From positions 186,001-250,000 of the forward strand of contig NZ_FMAR01000002.1 of assembly GCF_900094705.1 (NCBI RefSeq): a DNA stretch of 64,000 bases, in the 5' to 3' direction. Every line of letters starts with the position of its first letter. Positions within the stretch are counted from its first letter, which is position 1. Both the position numbers and the translations under genes were made by a program. The notes under the pieces were generated by a model. That model did no database searches. It was not told the origin of the DNA and saw nothing but the letters and a program-made list of their open reading frames with translations. The DNA is from Chitinophaga costaii (GTDB taxonomy: Bacteria > Bacteroidota > Bacteroidia > Chitinophagales > Chitinophagaceae). Below are positions 49,891-59,856 of the stretch, in pieces.

Positions 49891-50871
49891 TTAGCGTCCG
49901 TACTCCTGCAAAAATGCTGCACAGATCTCCCGGATGGTTTGTTCCAGTGGCGTATAGGAAAAACCTGGCAGGGCTTTAAGCAGTCGCTCGTTGTTGTAGG
50001 TAACTTTCAATTGGGCGCTGCGCGCTGTTTCTTTGGTGATCAGCGGTTGCTTGCTGGTAATACGGCTTTTTATTTTTTCTATGCGCCATACTACTTCCGC
50101 CAGCCAGGGTTTTACGGCAATATGGGGTGGCTTCTTTTGCAGGGCATTTGCCATTTGTGTAAAGAGGTCCAGGTAAGACCAGTTTTCTGCGCAAACAACA
50201 AAACGTTTATTGGTGATATCACTATCCATCAGTGCTATCATAGCTTTCACCACGTCGCGCACATCCACAAATCCATTGGTGCCGGAGGTGTAATAAGGAA
50301 ATTCTTTCCAGGCGTTTTTAATAAGGGCCCCAGAGCCATCGTTCCAGTAACCTGTTCCCAAAATAATGGATGGGTTTACAATAGCAGCGCTGAGTCCTTC
50401 GGCAATGCCCCGCCATACTTCTATTTCACTACGGTATTTGCTAACGGCATAGGCCGAGTTGTTCTTACTTTCTTCCCAATCTGCTTTTTCGTCTATGGGT
50501 GCATCTGTTTTGGAGCGGCCCAGTGCGGCTACAGAGCTTACATGCAGGAGTTTTTGCACGCCGGCATCCAGGCAGGCATTTACTACGTTGGCGGTGCCTT
50601 CTGCATTGGTATGAATCATACGGGTGGAGGCGCCGGCCTGGAACGAAACGGTGGCGGCCGCATGATATACATGGGTGATATTTTGCAAGGCGTCTTCCAG
50701 GCTGTATACGTCCAGTACATCACCCTTTACCCATTCCACGCCGTGGCGGATATCATGCAGGTGATCCGGTATATCGCGGCGGTACAGCGCCCGTACCGGC
50801 TTTCCTGCTTGCACCAGTGCGCGTAATAAATGACTGCCTAAAAATCCCGTTCCACCGGTAACGAAAATCAT
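49891..50871 (-). CDS. NAD-dependent epimerase/dehydratase (extended SDR)
   Basis: From the ATG at 50871 (326 residues) the product begins MIFVTGGTGFLGSHLLRALV, the NAD(P)-binding start of extended SDRs, and has HVYHAAATVSF, VSSVAALG and the active-site YAVSKYRSE (Tyr-x-x-x-Lys). The C-terminal region LSAAIVNPSIILGTGYWNDG fits dihydroflavonol-reductase-like SDRs. The substrate is unknown. The longer frame from 50958 overlaps the exact -7 box at 50902-50909, which supports the shorter start. Confidence 0.85.
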   Translation of the reverse strand: MIFVTGGTGFLGSHLLRALVQAGKPVRALYRRDIPDHLHDIRHGVEWVKGDVLDVYSLEDALQNITHVYHAAATVSFQAGASTRMIHTNAEGTANVVNACLDAGVQKLLHVSSVAALGRSKTDAPIDEKADWEESKNNSAYAVSKYRSEIEVWRGIAEGLSAAIVNPSIILGTGYWNDGSGALIKNAWKEFPYYTSGTNGFVDVRDVVKAMIALMDSDITNKRFVVCAENWSYLDLFTQMANALQKKPPHIAVKPWLAEVVWRIEKIKSRITSKQPLITKETARSAQLKVTYNNERLLKALPGFSYTPLEQTIREICAAFLQEYGR

Positions 50872-50901
50872 GTGAAGGTGCCGCCTTTTGTTGGCTGGGG
50901 C

Positions 50902-50909
50902 CAAAAGTA
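50902..50909 (-). promoter_or_regulatory. Promoter -7 element of the epimerase gene
   Basis: TACTTTTG on the minus strand, about 28 bases of leader to the ATG at 50871. Confidence 0.5.
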
Positions 50910-51050
50910 AGGGATATTGTTGATTTGTAGGGTACATTATACCAGGTATTATGTACAAGTCAATGGCCGGGTTAAAGTGTGTTGAACGGGGTGCCAGGGC
51001 TTGTTACAGGTAATGCACAAGACCTTGCACACGGTATAGGGTATACCGCC

Positions 51051-51908
51051 TTAATACTTATAAAATCCTTCGCCCGTTTTACGTCCCAGCTTACCTTGCG
51101 CTACCCGTGAAATCTGTAATGGGTGAGGCTTAAAGCGGGGAGCTTGTTCAAATGCATCATGCAGGGATTGCGACACCGCGAGGTTAATATCTTGACCAAT
51201 GAGATCCATGAGAGCAAAGGGCCCCATACGAAAACCAGCACTTTCCAGCAGCCGGTCTATGGTCTTAAAGTCTGCGCCGGTGCTGCTGGCGATCTCCATA
51301 GATTCAATATAAAACTGTCGCGCCACTCGGTTTACGATGAAGCCGGGTGTATCTTTAGCGTGCACCGGTATTTTGCCAAAATTTTTTGCGAGCTGGTATA
51401 GCACATCGCCTACGTAAGGGGCGGTTTGGGGGCTGTGCACAATCTCTACCAATTGCATGCGGAGTGGGGGATTGAAGAAGTGCATGCCCGCCACACGGGC
51501 AGGATTATATACTCCTTTGGCAATAGTGGCAATAGACAGGGAAGATGTATTGCTGGCAAATACCACATCGCTGTGGTTCATTTCGGAAAGTTGGTTGAAG
51601 AGTGCGATTTTGGATGCCGGATTTTCCACAATTGCTTCTATAAAAATTTCCGCGCTGCAATCCATCAGGTTGCCTGTAAAATATAGCCGGTGGAAAGCCT
51701 TGTCTGCGGCGGCTTGCGTAAGTTTTCCCTTTTCCACAGCGGTATTCAGTTGTTGGCGGATCTGGGCCTGTGCTTTTTCCAGGGTAGCAGGCTGCACGTC
51801 GTACATAATGGTGCGGTAACCGGCCATTGCAGCCATTTGTGCAATGCCGGCACCCATGGTACCTGCCCCGCATACGCCTATGGTCTGCACTTCATCGATA
51901 GAAAGCAT
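51051..51908 (-). CDS. 3-hydroxyacyl-CoA dehydrogenase (3-hydroxybutyryl-CoA type)
   Basis: From the ATG at 51908 the product is 285 residues, typical for single-domain-pair 3-hydroxybutyryl-CoA dehydrogenases. The NAD motif is IGVCGAGTMGAGIAQMAAMA; FASNTSSLSIATIAKGVYNP carries the catalytic region, MHFFNPPLRMQLVEIVHSPQ holds the catalytic His and the following Asn-Pro-Pro is altered (usual N-P-x-x). It ends KLGRKTGEGFYKY, as the family does. The 5' extension to 52019 overlaps pheS by 17 bases and is unlikely. It lies 94 bases after the pheS stop. Confidence 0.9.
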   Translation of the reverse strand: MLSIDEVQTIGVCGAGTMGAGIAQMAAMAGYRTIMYDVQPATLEKAQAQIRQQLNTAVEKGKLTQAAADKAFHRLYFTGNLMDCSAEIFIEAIVENPASKIALFNQLSEMNHSDVVFASNTSSLSIATIAKGVYNPARVAGMHFFNPPLRMQLVEIVHSPQTAPYVGDVLYQLAKNFGKIPVHAKDTPGFIVNRVARQFYIESMEIASSTGADFKTIDRLLESAGFRMGPFALMDLIGQDINLAVSQSLHDAFEQAPRFKPHPLQISRVAQGKLGRKTGEGFYKY

Positions 51909-52002
51909 ACGGATAATTTTAAAACGGCCACGGGCCACCAACTTCCGATTCCGGTGTATGTCCGGAAAGCCCGATGCTTGTGGCCCATGTATGCGTATTC
52001 GT

Positions 52003-53031
52003 TTATACCGCCCCTTCAAATTGGGAAAGGAAACGGGTATCGTTTTCTGAAAACAGGCGTAAATCTTTGATCTGGTATTTAAGCATGGTAATACGTTCTA
52101 TACCCATACCGAAGGCAAAGCCGGTGTACTTATCCGGGTCTATGCCGCAGTTACGCAGCAGGTTGGGGTGTACCATTCCGCAGCCCAGAATCTCTACCCA
52201 GCCGGTATGTTTGCACACGTTGCAGCCTACGCCACCACAGATGAAACAAGAGATATCCATTTCTGCGCTGGGTTCTGTAAAAGGGAAATAGGAGGGGCGG
52301 AAACGGATGCGGGTATCTGCCCCGAACAATTCCTGCACGAAGTGGTAAAGCGTTTGTTTCAGGTCGGCAAATGATACATTTTCCGCGATGTAAAGTCCTT
52401 CCACCTGGTGGAAAAAGCAGTGTGCGCGGGCGGAAATGGTTTCATTGCGATACACGCGGCCAGGGCATATGATGCGGATGGGCAATTTACCCTCCTCCAT
52501 TACACGCACCTGCACGGAGGAGGTGTGCGTACGTAGCATCCAGTCTGGGTTACGGCTCACATAGAAAGTATCCTGCATGTCGCGTGCAGGATGGTTTTCC
52601 GGTAGGTTCAGGGCCGTAAAGTTATGCCAGTCATCTTCAATCTCGGGACCTTCTGCAATGCTGAAGCCCAGGCGTTCAAATATGCGGATGATCTTATTGC
52701 GTACGAGGCTGATGGGATGGCGGGTACCCAGGCGGAGGGGAGATGCGGGCAGCGTTCCATCCACATTGGCAGCGCCCTTAGCACCGGTGTTTTTCAGGTC
52801 TTCAAATGCGGCATAGCGGTCTTCGGCCAGTAGTTTAAAACGGTTCAGCACCTGTCCGAAATCCTTTTTACGATCATTCGGTACATTTTTCATTTCGCCG
52901 AAAAGGGCTTTCACAATGCCTTTAGTACCCAGAAATTTAATGCGGTACTGTTCCAGCTCCTCTATATTTTCCGGCGTGAAGGCCGTTATTTCCTGTTCGT
53001 AAGCGGCTATTTGCTGTTCTATCTGTTCCAT
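52003..53031 (-). CDS. pheS: Phenylalanine-tRNA ligase alpha subunit
   Basis: The 342-residue subunit has the coiled-coil N-terminus, motif 1 around LGTRHPISLVRNKIIRIFER, motif 2 PIRIICPGRVYRNETISARA, and motif 3 GFAFGMGIERITMLKY. A Cys-rich insert (CFICGGVGCNVC) may bind zinc. The beta subunit pheT is not in the window, which is usual in this phylum. The exact promoter at 53038-53069 ends a few bases from the ATG, giving almost no leader. Confidence 0.95.
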   Translation of the reverse strand: MEQIEQQIAAYEQEITAFTPENIEELEQYRIKFLGTKGIVKALFGEMKNVPNDRKKDFGQVLNRFKLLAEDRYAAFEDLKNTGAKGAANVDGTLPASPLRLGTRHPISLVRNKIIRIFERLGFSIAEGPEIEDDWHNFTALNLPENHPARDMQDTFYVSRNPDWMLRTHTSSVQVRVMEEGKLPIRIICPGRVYRNETISARAHCFFHQVEGLYIAENVSFADLKQTLYHFVQELFGADTRIRFRPSYFPFTEPSAEMDISCFICGGVGCNVCKHTGWVEILGCGMVHPNLLRNCGIDPDKYTGFAFGMGIERITMLKYQIKDLRLFSENDTRFLSQFEGAV

Positions 53032-53037
53032 GATTCA

Positions 53038-53069
53038 CAAATATAAGATAAATGACTACATGGTTGCAA
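53038..53069 (-). promoter_or_regulatory. Promoter of pheS (near-leaderless)
   Basis: On the minus strand TTG (plus 53067-53069), 21-base spacer, TATATTTG (plus 53038-53045). Predicted start near 53035, only about four bases before the ATG at 53031. Confidence 0.6.
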
Positions 53070-53099
53070 GGCCCGGTTGGGCGGGTGCCTGGAAAGAAA

Positions 53100-53138
53100 A
53101 AAGGCCGGAAGCGGGTGCAAGCCCGGCCTCCGGCCTTT
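53100..53138 (-). terminator. Terminator of the C1 peptidase gene
   Basis: AAAGGCCGGA (53100-53109) pairs perfectly with TCCGGCCTTT (53129-53138); the minus strand continues with a T-run (TTTTTTCTTT). Confidence 0.8.
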
Positions 53139-53160
53139 AGATCATTCTCAAAGAAATGAA

Positions 53161-54303
53161 TTATTTGATGCCCAGCTTTTTGGCAATAGCAGCAGGCAAG
53201 GCTTTTTTATTCACCATGATGGCGGTGGTTTTTAGCTGGAAGTAAGGTTCGGAGGCATAGAAATATCCCTGGTCGAAGTTAGGTGTACCCCAGGAGTTTT
53301 TCACCCGGAAATATTTGTTGCCATTCTGGTCCTTAACCAGGCCTATGATGTGCATGCCATGATCATCCTGGGTTTCGTAGTTATCGAAAGCAAGTTGGCG
53401 CATTTCGGGGGTGATGGTTTTTTCTTTCCCGGGTTCTAGGAAGATATTTTTCCGCTGGTCGGGGGTCATATCTGCCAGGTCTGTTTCCGGAATGATGGCC
53501 AGGCCTTCTGTGAAATTGAATGTTTTTTCACTCACGTCTGCCGCCCAGGCAATGCTGTAGCCGGTGTTGATGGCATTTTCCGCGATGTTGGTAAAGTCTT
53601 CCAAGGGTACGTTGTAAACGCGTTCCCAGTTCCAGTTGTCGGGTACTTCCAGCACAAATTGTGAATAGTACGGGTGGTGGTTAAAGGAAGAGATTACTAC
53701 ATAATCATCGGCGTTCAGGCCCATTTCTTTAGCAAAAGACTGGGGGGTGTAGGTTTTACCATTATATTCAAAAGAAGTGGGGGGCGTGCCCATGTAGGCG
53801 TCGAGGATACCGTTGAAAGCTTTTTGCCATACGGGGTTAATATTATTTTTATCGCCCAGGCCTTTCACAAAACTTTCCAGTGCACCTTCCATTTCGGCGT
53901 GGTTGTATGTTTTTACTTTATTGCCATCATACACGCTTTGGGGCATTAGGCCATATTGGCGCAGGCAGAGCAGGTCGTCAGGGAAACCGCCACCTTCGCC
54001 GAAATTAGCTTTGCCATGCATCCGCACATAGTTCACTGCTTTCAGGGGGTACATCTGGTGTACGACAAACATTTCGCTTAGGTTCAGGCCTTTGCCTTTA
54101 CCATTGCGCAATGCTTCCGATTCGAAGAAAGATAGACCTGAAAAAGACCAGCAGGTACCGGTCATGCCTTGGTTTTGCACGTCGCCCGCGTCGAGATTTT
54201 TGATAGTGGTAAACTGGTAGTGACTCCCTTCCTTGTTGGTATTTACCTGTGCAAAAGCGCTGCTACAGCCTATCAGCGCCAGGCCTAACATCCATTTTTT
54301 CAT
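53161..54303 (-). CDS. C1-family peptidase (aminopeptidase C / bleomycin-hydrolase like)
   Basis: From the ATG at 54303 the product is 380 residues with a signal peptide (MKKWMLGLALIGCSSAFAQ). The papain catalytic triad is visible: Cys51 in QNQGMTGTCWSFS, His in DDHGMHIIGLVKD, Asn in VKNSWGTPNFDQGYF. The C1B subfamily is usually cytosolic; the signal peptide places this member in the periplasm or outside. The exact -7 box TACATTTG at 54340-54347 supports the shorter start. Confidence 0.9.
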   Translation of the reverse strand: MKKWMLGLALIGCSSAFAQVNTNKEGSHYQFTTIKNLDAGDVQNQGMTGTCWSFSGLSFFESEALRNGKGKGLNLSEMFVVHQMYPLKAVNYVRMHGKANFGEGGGFPDDLLCLRQYGLMPQSVYDGNKVKTYNHAEMEGALESFVKGLGDKNNINPVWQKAFNGILDAYMGTPPTSFEYNGKTYTPQSFAKEMGLNADDYVVISSFNHHPYYSQFVLEVPDNWNWERVYNVPLEDFTNIAENAINTGYSIAWAADVSEKTFNFTEGLAIIPETDLADMTPDQRKNIFLEPGKEKTITPEMRQLAFDNYETQDDHGMHIIGLVKDQNGNKYFRVKNSWGTPNFDQGYFYASEPYFQLKTTAIMVNKKALPAAIAKKLGIK

Positions 54304-54339
54304 GTGGTTGATTGTGGTGGTTTTTAATAGTGAATCCGT

Positions 54340-54347
54340 CAAATGTA
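54340..54347 (-). promoter_or_regulatory. Promoter -7 element of the C1 peptidase gene
   Basis: TACATTTG on the minus strand, about 34 bases of leader to the ATG at 54303. Confidence 0.5.
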
Positions 54348-54413
54348 GTGGATTGACACTAAATTTCCATTGCCGCTTTACATAAACGGCATGGTTGCCA
54401 GATATACGGTTAC

Positions 54414-55289
54414 TTACAAACCCGCATCTGTAGCGATCTGGCGGGCAAATCCTGCCCAGTCTTCCTCCACATCCTGATTGGCCATTTTGATCATACGATT
54501 ATGAACAATATTGGCAAAGGGCATCGGTACGCTACTATTGGCGGCTACTTCATTCACCAGGCGCATATCTTTTTGCAGGATCTTAGGGCTGCCGCCAATG
54601 GGAAGATAATTATGGTCTGCAACGAGGCGTCCATAGTTTTTAAAAATGGGCACGGGAAACAGGGTGCTGGAAAAAAATGCATGCATATCGTTGCGGGTTA
54701 TGCCGTTTTTTTCGCCCAGGGTATAGGCTTCGGCCAATGTTTCTATCATAGCTGCGATGATAAAATTGCCGCTTAGTTTCACCAGGTTGGCCGCACCAGG
54801 GTGCTCCCCAAAATCATAAATGCCTTGGCCAATGACTTGCAATATGGGCTTTGCTTTTTCCTTCGCCGGTGCGCTGCCGGCATTGGCTATCCACAACTTA
54901 GCAGCGGCGGCCACGTCTGGTTTGCCGAATACGGGGGCGGCAATGTATTGTTGCCCAAGGGCCGCATGTTTGGCGGCCAATGCATCTGAATAGTCTGGGG
55001 AAATTGTGCTGAGTGAAATATGCAGGGCATTTTTTTTCAGGTGTTGAAGCAGGCCGTCTGCCCCGTCCGAAACCTGCGCCAGAACGCTATCATCCGTTAT
55101 CATGGTGAGTACGATATCTGCATTTTTACACAGTTCCGCCACGGTAGTGGCTACTGCCGCGCCGGCCTTTTGCAGCGCCGTTGTTTTCTCCACCGTCCGG
55201 TTGTATACTGTAAGTGAAAAACCAGCTTTCAAAATATTGCCGGCAATTGCCTGGCCCATGGCACCTAGCCCGATGAATCCTATTTTCAT
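54414..55289 (-). CDS. 3-hydroxyisobutyrate dehydrogenase-family reductase
   Basis: The 291-residue beta-hydroxyacid dehydrogenase has the NAD(P) motif KIGFIGLGAMGQAIAGNILK, the substrate-loop region DAPVFG type text (YIAAPVFGKPDVAAAAKLWI) and the catalytic Lys in NLVKLSGNFIIAAMIETLAE (usual text G-x-x-x-x-x-K-x-x-N). The loop lacks the S-G-G-x-x-G of true HIBADH (here F-G-K-P-D), closer to GLYR/glyoxylate-type or imine reductase-like members. The true substrate is unknown. It is monocistronic. Confidence 0.82.
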   Translation of the reverse strand: MKIGFIGLGAMGQAIAGNILKAGFSLTVYNRTVEKTTALQKAGAAVATTVAELCKNADIVLTMITDDSVLAQVSDGADGLLQHLKKNALHISLSTISPDYSDALAAKHAALGQQYIAAPVFGKPDVAAAAKLWIANAGSAPAKEKAKPILQVIGQGIYDFGEHPGAANLVKLSGNFIIAAMIETLAEAYTLGEKNGITRNDMHAFFSSTLFPVPIFKNYGRLVADHNYLPIGGSPKILQKDMRLVNEVAANSSVPMPFANIVHNRMIKMANQDVEEDWAGFARQIATDAGL

Positions 55290-55435
55290 TTTTAAATATT
55301 ATTAAGTATGACGTATTATGTTCACTGTAAATGCACTGCATTTCCTGATCGAATATACCGTAATGTGTGAAGAAATAAACAGGCTATACCACAGAAAGCA
55401 ATAAACATGCTGTGGCAGTGCACAGGGTATTATAA

Positions 55436-55466
55436 AAAAAGAAGCCGGAGCAAGAATGCTCCGGCT
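55436..55466 (-). terminator. Terminator of the RND efflux operon
   Basis: AGCCGGAGCA (55443-55452) pairs perfectly with TGCTCCGGCT (55457-55466); on the minus strand a T-run follows. Confidence 0.85.
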
Positions 55467-55524
55467 ATTACCTAAACCTACAACTGTTACACTGTTAGTA
55501 ACAAAATTTTATAATGATTGCGCA

Positions 55525-58500
55525 TTAATTCATCGTAACATGTTCCGGCGTGGTATAAGGCGCCGTGATTTGCTGGCGGATGAGGCGTTTCAGGGAAGGC
55601 TTACTCCATCCGAAACGTACCATGGCCATATCTACAATCTTGTATACCACTGGCACTACGATCAGCGTCAGGAACATAGAGCTGGTAAGGCCACCGATAA
55701 TTACCCAGGCCAGTCCATTTTTAATGGTAGCCACGCCGCCGTGGGCCAGTGCAATGGGCAGCATCCCGATCACCATGGCGATGGTGGTCATGAGGATGGG
55801 GCGCAGCCGCGCATGGTTGGCCGCCACAATGGCTTCGTCTGTGCTCATGCCGTGCTCTTTCATCTGGTTGGTGAAATCCACCAGGATGATGGCGTTTTTA
55901 GCCACCAGCCCAATGAGCATGATAAGCCCCAGGATGGTAAAGATGTTGAGTGTATTATTGGTAAGCGCCAGCGCCAGCAAGGCACCGATGATAGCTAGCG
56001 GGATGGAGAACATTACCACCAGCGGATAAATATAATTATCGTACAAGGCCACCATAATGAGGTACACCAGCACGATGGAAATGATCAACGCCACGCCCAG
56101 CGTGCTAAAAGAATCGCCCTGGTTTTCCTGGTCGCCGCCCCAGATATAACCAATGCCGGTGGGCTTAGGCAGCTTGGCCAGTGCGGCGGCAAATTCTGCC
56201 TGCACCGTACCTGTAGGCCGGCCTATTACCTGGCCCTGTACCGATACGGAGGTACTCTTGTCCCGGCGCTCCAGGTGGCTGGGGCCAGCACCTTCAGTAA
56301 TGGTGGCAAACTGGGAAAGGCGTACCAACTGCCCCCGGTTGTTGGTAAAGCTTATGTTGGATACGTCCTGCAGGTTTTTCCGGTTAAAGTCGTCGTAGCG
56401 GATATTGATGTCGTATTCGTAATCTCCCTGACGGAATTTGATCTTTGAATCATCGCCGGTGCCGCTAAAGGCCGTTTGCATGGTACCACCCACCACATCC
56501 AGGGTAAGTCCCAGGGCCGACATTTTATCACGGTCTACCTGCACGTTAATTTCAGGGTTACCGCCTTCCACACTCAATTTTACGCCGGTGGTACCAGGTA
56601 TTTTAATCAGCAGATTCATGGCGCGGGTGGCCGCATTCATCACGCTATCCAGCGCTGTGCCAGTTACGATCAATTCTATTGGCGCACGTTGTGCGGTACC
56701 CATGATATCTACATTGATATTTTTCACTTTTACGCCAGGAAGTATATTGCGCAAAGCCACTTTCATTTTTGTAGCGAAAATGTCGGAGGCGTCTTTGCGT
56801 TGGTCTATTGGCACCATCATCACCGTTATCTCCGACTTGTAGGCGGTGGATTGGGAGGTGCCAAAGCCATCTTCACTGGTTTGGCCTACCGTGGTGATAA
56901 GGCGTTCTATTTCTTTTTGTTTACTCAGGTATTGTTCTGCCTTGCGCGTGGCCAGGTTAGTTTGTTCTAGTGAGGCGTCTTTGGGCAATTCCAGCTGTAC
57001 GATAAACTGTCCGCGGTCGCCCTGTGAAATAAACTCACCGCCGATATAGCCCATGCCTATCAACGAAAACGAGGCAATAAGCAGGCTTACGGCCAACAGT
57101 ATTGTCCAGCGTTTGTGATGGAGTGCTGCTTTCAGCAACCCGGTCATCCAATGGGTAAAAGCTTCGAGTTGTTTTTCAAACCAAAGAATAAATTTTTCAA
57201 AAAGATTTTTTCCAGTGATATGTTCCAGTTTTCCGAAACGGGAACTTAGCAAAGGCACAATCATAAAGGAAGAGAGAAGACTAAGCATGGTAGAGATCAT
57301 CACCACTACGCAAAACTGGGTAATGATCTGGGATACCAATTCATTTGTCAGCGAAATAGGCAGGAACACCACCACAATAACCAGGGTAATGGAAGTTACG
57401 GTAAAGCCTATTTCCTTCACGCCGTCGTAAGCGGCCCGCACCCTGTTTTTGCCCATCTCCATGTGGCGGTAAATATTTTCCAGCACTACAATAGCATCAT
57501 CCACAAGGATGCCCACCACCAGGGAAAGCCCCAGCAGCGACATCAGGTTAAGGCTGTAGCCGAACAGTTTAATGCCGATGAAAGTGGCCACCAGGGAGGC
57601 AGGAATAGAGATCATTACGAAAATGGCATTGCGGATGCTATGCAGGAAAAGCAGCATTACCAACGCCACTAGCACTACAGCAATGATGAGGTCATGGATT
57701 ACCGAGTCGGCAGATTCCAGGGTAAATTCGCTGGAATCGTTGGCTAATACGATCTTCAATTTATTCGTCGCGTATTCTGCTTCTATGTTACCGATGGCTT
57801 TCTTCACTTCTTCACTTACCGTTACGGCGTTGGCATCGGTTTGTTTTTGTATTTGCAGCGCAATGGCATTCTCGCTATTCACGCGTGCAATACGTTCTGC
57901 ATCTTTTACGGCGTCCTGCACGTCGGCCACGTCTTGCAGTCGCACCTGGGTACCATCATCCAGTGTAGTGAGTACCAGGCCACGTAGCTGGTCTACCGTT
58001 TTATATTTACCCGCCAGGCGCACCAATATTTGCTGATCTGTAGTTTTTACTTTACCAGTGGGAAAATCCAGGTTAGCATTTGTAATGATTTGGCGTATGG
58101 ATAATATAGATAGGTTATGGGCCTCCAGTTTTTTGGGGTCAATGTTCACCTGTATCTCTCTTTCCTGACCGCCGATCAGGCTCACCTGTGCCACGCCTTC
58201 CAGGCGGGAAAGCAGGGGCTGAATTTTTTTATCCACCAGGTCATAAAAGGCCTTATCATCCATGCTGGCGGTTACCGACAGGGTGATGATGGGCAGGTCT
58301 TCCAGGGAAAATTTATTGAGGGAAGGCGTTTTGGCGTCCGTGGGCAAATCGGATATGATCGAATTCACCTTTCGTTGAGCATCCTGCAATGCCAGGTCTG
58401 CATTGGCGCCGTTATTCAGTTCTACCATTACCACAGAAACACCTTCTGATGATTTGGAGGTCAGTTTTTTAATCTTCTCCATAGAAGACACGGCGTCTTC

Positions 58501-58701
58501 CACCTTCTTTGTTATGGAGCTTTCCACTTCGTTGGGCGATGCGCCGGGATATACGGTGGCAATCGTTACGATAGGTAGAGAGAACTTGGGCAGTAGTTCA
58601 TAGTTGAGTGATTTATAACTGATCACACCCAGCAGCGTGAGGATGGTGAAAATCACCACCACAATGGTAGGCCGCTTGATGGAAATTTCTGTAATGTTCA
58701 T
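55525..58701 (-). CDS. RND efflux pump inner-membrane subunit (AcrB/HAE1 type)
   Basis: At 1058 residues this is a full-length HAE1-type RND pump. The N-terminal ISIKRPTIVVVIFTILTLLG is membrane helix 1; GILVDDAIVVLENIYRHME holds the proton-relay Asp pair; KNAIILVDFTNQMKE is the counterpart in the second repeat. The pump should form a tripartite system with the two upstream genes and export drugs or lipids; the substrate is not predictable. It is the last gene of the five-gene operon. Confidence 0.94.
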   Translation of the reverse strand: MNITEISIKRPTIVVVIFTILTLLGVISYKSLNYELLPKFSLPIVTIATVYPGASPNEVESSITKKVEDAVSSMEKIKKLTSKSSEGVSVVMVELNNGANADLALQDAQRKVNSIISDLPTDAKTPSLNKFSLEDLPIITLSVTASMDDKAFYDLVDKKIQPLLSRLEGVAQVSLIGGQEREIQVNIDPKKLEAHNLSILSIRQIITNANLDFPTGKVKTTDQQILVRLAGKYKTVDQLRGLVLTTLDDGTQVRLQDVADVQDAVKDAERIARVNSENAIALQIQKQTDANAVTVSEEVKKAIGNIEAEYATNKLKIVLANDSSEFTLESADSVIHDLIIAVVLVALVMLLFLHSIRNAIFVMISIPASLVATFIGIKLFGYSLNLMSLLGLSLVVGILVDDAIVVLENIYRHMEMGKNRVRAAYDGVKEIGFTVTSITLVIVVVFLPISLTNELVSQIITQFCVVVMISTMLSLLSSFMIVPLLSSRFGKLEHITGKNLFEKFILWFEKQLEAFTHWMTGLLKAALHHKRWTILLAVSLLIASFSLIGMGYIGGEFISQGDRGQFIVQLELPKDASLEQTNLATRKAEQYLSKQKEIERLITTVGQTSEDGFGTSQSTAYKSEITVMMVPIDQRKDASDIFATKMKVALRNILPGVKVKNINVDIMGTAQRAPIELIVTGTALDSVMNAATRAMNLLIKIPGTTGVKLSVEGGNPEINVQVDRDKMSALGLTLDVVGGTMQTAFSGTGDDSKIKFRQGDYEYDINIRYDDFNRKNLQDVSNISFTNNRGQLVRLSQFATITEGAGPSHLERRDKSTSVSVQGQVIGRPTGTVQAEFAAALAKLPKPTGIGYIWGGDQENQGDSFSTLGVALIISIVLVYLIMVALYDNYIYPLVVMFSIPLAIIGALLALALTNNTLNIFTILGLIMLIGLVAKNAIILVDFTNQMKEHGMSTDEAIVAANHARLRPILMTTIAMVIGMLPIALAHGGVATIKNGLAWVIIGGLTSSMFLTLIVVPVVYKIVDMAMVRFGWSKPSLKRLIRQQITAPYTTPEHVTMN

Positions 58702-58730
58702 GGTTCAATATTTTGCCAGGCTGCCCTGTT

Positions 58731-59798
58731 TTATTTAGAGGAGGTCACCATTACTGTAGCGCCGTCGGTAAGGTTTATCTGTCCGCTGGTGATGACCGAT
58801 TCACCCACCTGCAGGCCACCACGGATTTCTACCTGCTCACCATATATGTGGCCGGCCGTCACGGTTTTCAGTTTGGCGATGTTGCCTTCCATTACGTACA
58901 CCTGATTACTGTTTACGCCACCCACAAAGGCGGTACGGGGTATCATGATCATCGGCGTAGATACGGTGCTACCAAAGTGTGCGCTGCCGTACATGCCCGC
59001 TTTCAGCGGTTTTCCCTGGATGTTGATGACTTCCATTTCCACCGGGTAGTTCAGTGAGTTATCGCCCTTGGCAGCAATAAAGGTGATCTTTGCATTGTAG
59101 CTTACCTCGGGATACACATTGCAGCTCACTTTTACGGCGTCGCCGGTTTTCAGGGTTACCACCTGGGATTCAGGTACGCTTACACTGAGCTTCAGTTTGG
59201 ATACGTCTACAATGTCGAACATTTTATTACCTGGACTGAGGTAGGCGCCCTGTTCCACGTATTTTTTATTAATGGTGCCGGAAATGGGCGCCTTCACATA
59301 CGTGTCTGACACGCGGCGGCTGGCGGCTTCCAAGCGGCTCACGGCCAGGTTATATTGCAGGATGGCATCGTCTACCTGTTTCTGAGTCACACCTCCAGTG
59401 GTAAAAGCGCTTTCATACCTTTCTTTATCTACTTTCAGTTGGGCAATGTTGGCCTTGGCCGCATCCAGATCTGTACCCAAAATCTGATCGTCTACACGGG
59501 CTATCTGCTGGCCCTGTCTTACAACGGAACCCTCATCTACCATGAGTTTTAGGATACGGCCACTGGTCTCAGACAGGTAAGTTAGTTCCCGGATAGGCTC
59601 AAAATTTCCATTGGCGGAAAAGCCCTGTGAAAAATCGGTTTGTGCCACTTTGGCTACGAGTACCGGCACATCGCCTGTGTTACTTTGTTTTACAAAATCG
59701 GTCTTTGCGTCGTTCTCCTTTTTATTAATATTAAGCTTCCAGACGATCAGGGCCAACGCGGCGATCACCAGCACGCTCCAGAGTAGGATCTTTTTCAT
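58731..59798 (-). CDS. RND efflux periplasmic adaptor (membrane fusion protein)
   Basis: The 355-residue adaptor has one N-terminal helix (KKILLWSVLVIAALALIVWK), then a lipoyl/hairpin core (ETSGRILKLMVDEGSVVRQG, the matching second lipoyl half TYVKAPISGTINKKYVEQGA) and beta-barrel parts. It should link the pump to the TolC-like channel. It begins 58 bases after the TolC gene's stop, and its end is 29 bases before the pump start. Confidence 0.93.
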   Translation of the reverse strand: MKKILLWSVLVIAALALIVWKLNINKKENDAKTDFVKQSNTGDVPVLVAKVAQTDFSQGFSANGNFEPIRELTYLSETSGRILKLMVDEGSVVRQGQQIARVDDQILGTDLDAAKANIAQLKVDKERYESAFTTGGVTQKQVDDAILQYNLAVSRLEAASRRVSDTYVKAPISGTINKKYVEQGAYLSPGNKMFDIVDVSKLKLSVSVPESQVVTLKTGDAVKVSCNVYPEVSYNAKITFIAAKGDNSLNYPVEMEVINIQGKPLKAGMYGSAHFGSTVSTPMIMIPRTAFVGGVNSNQVYVMEGNIAKLKTVTAGHIYGEQVEIRGGLQVGESVITSGQINLTDGATVMVTSSK

Positions 59799-59856
59799 GA
59801 GTGTTTTGTTTTCGTATGTGCGTATAGGTTCCGTTTAAGTACGGCGGGTGATGTAA

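Noticed and set aside
49939..50826. A 295-codon plus-strand frame
   Set aside because: It overlaps the epimerase gene antisense; its product is His/Tyr/Cys-rich without motifs, while the minus-strand SDR motifs are clear.
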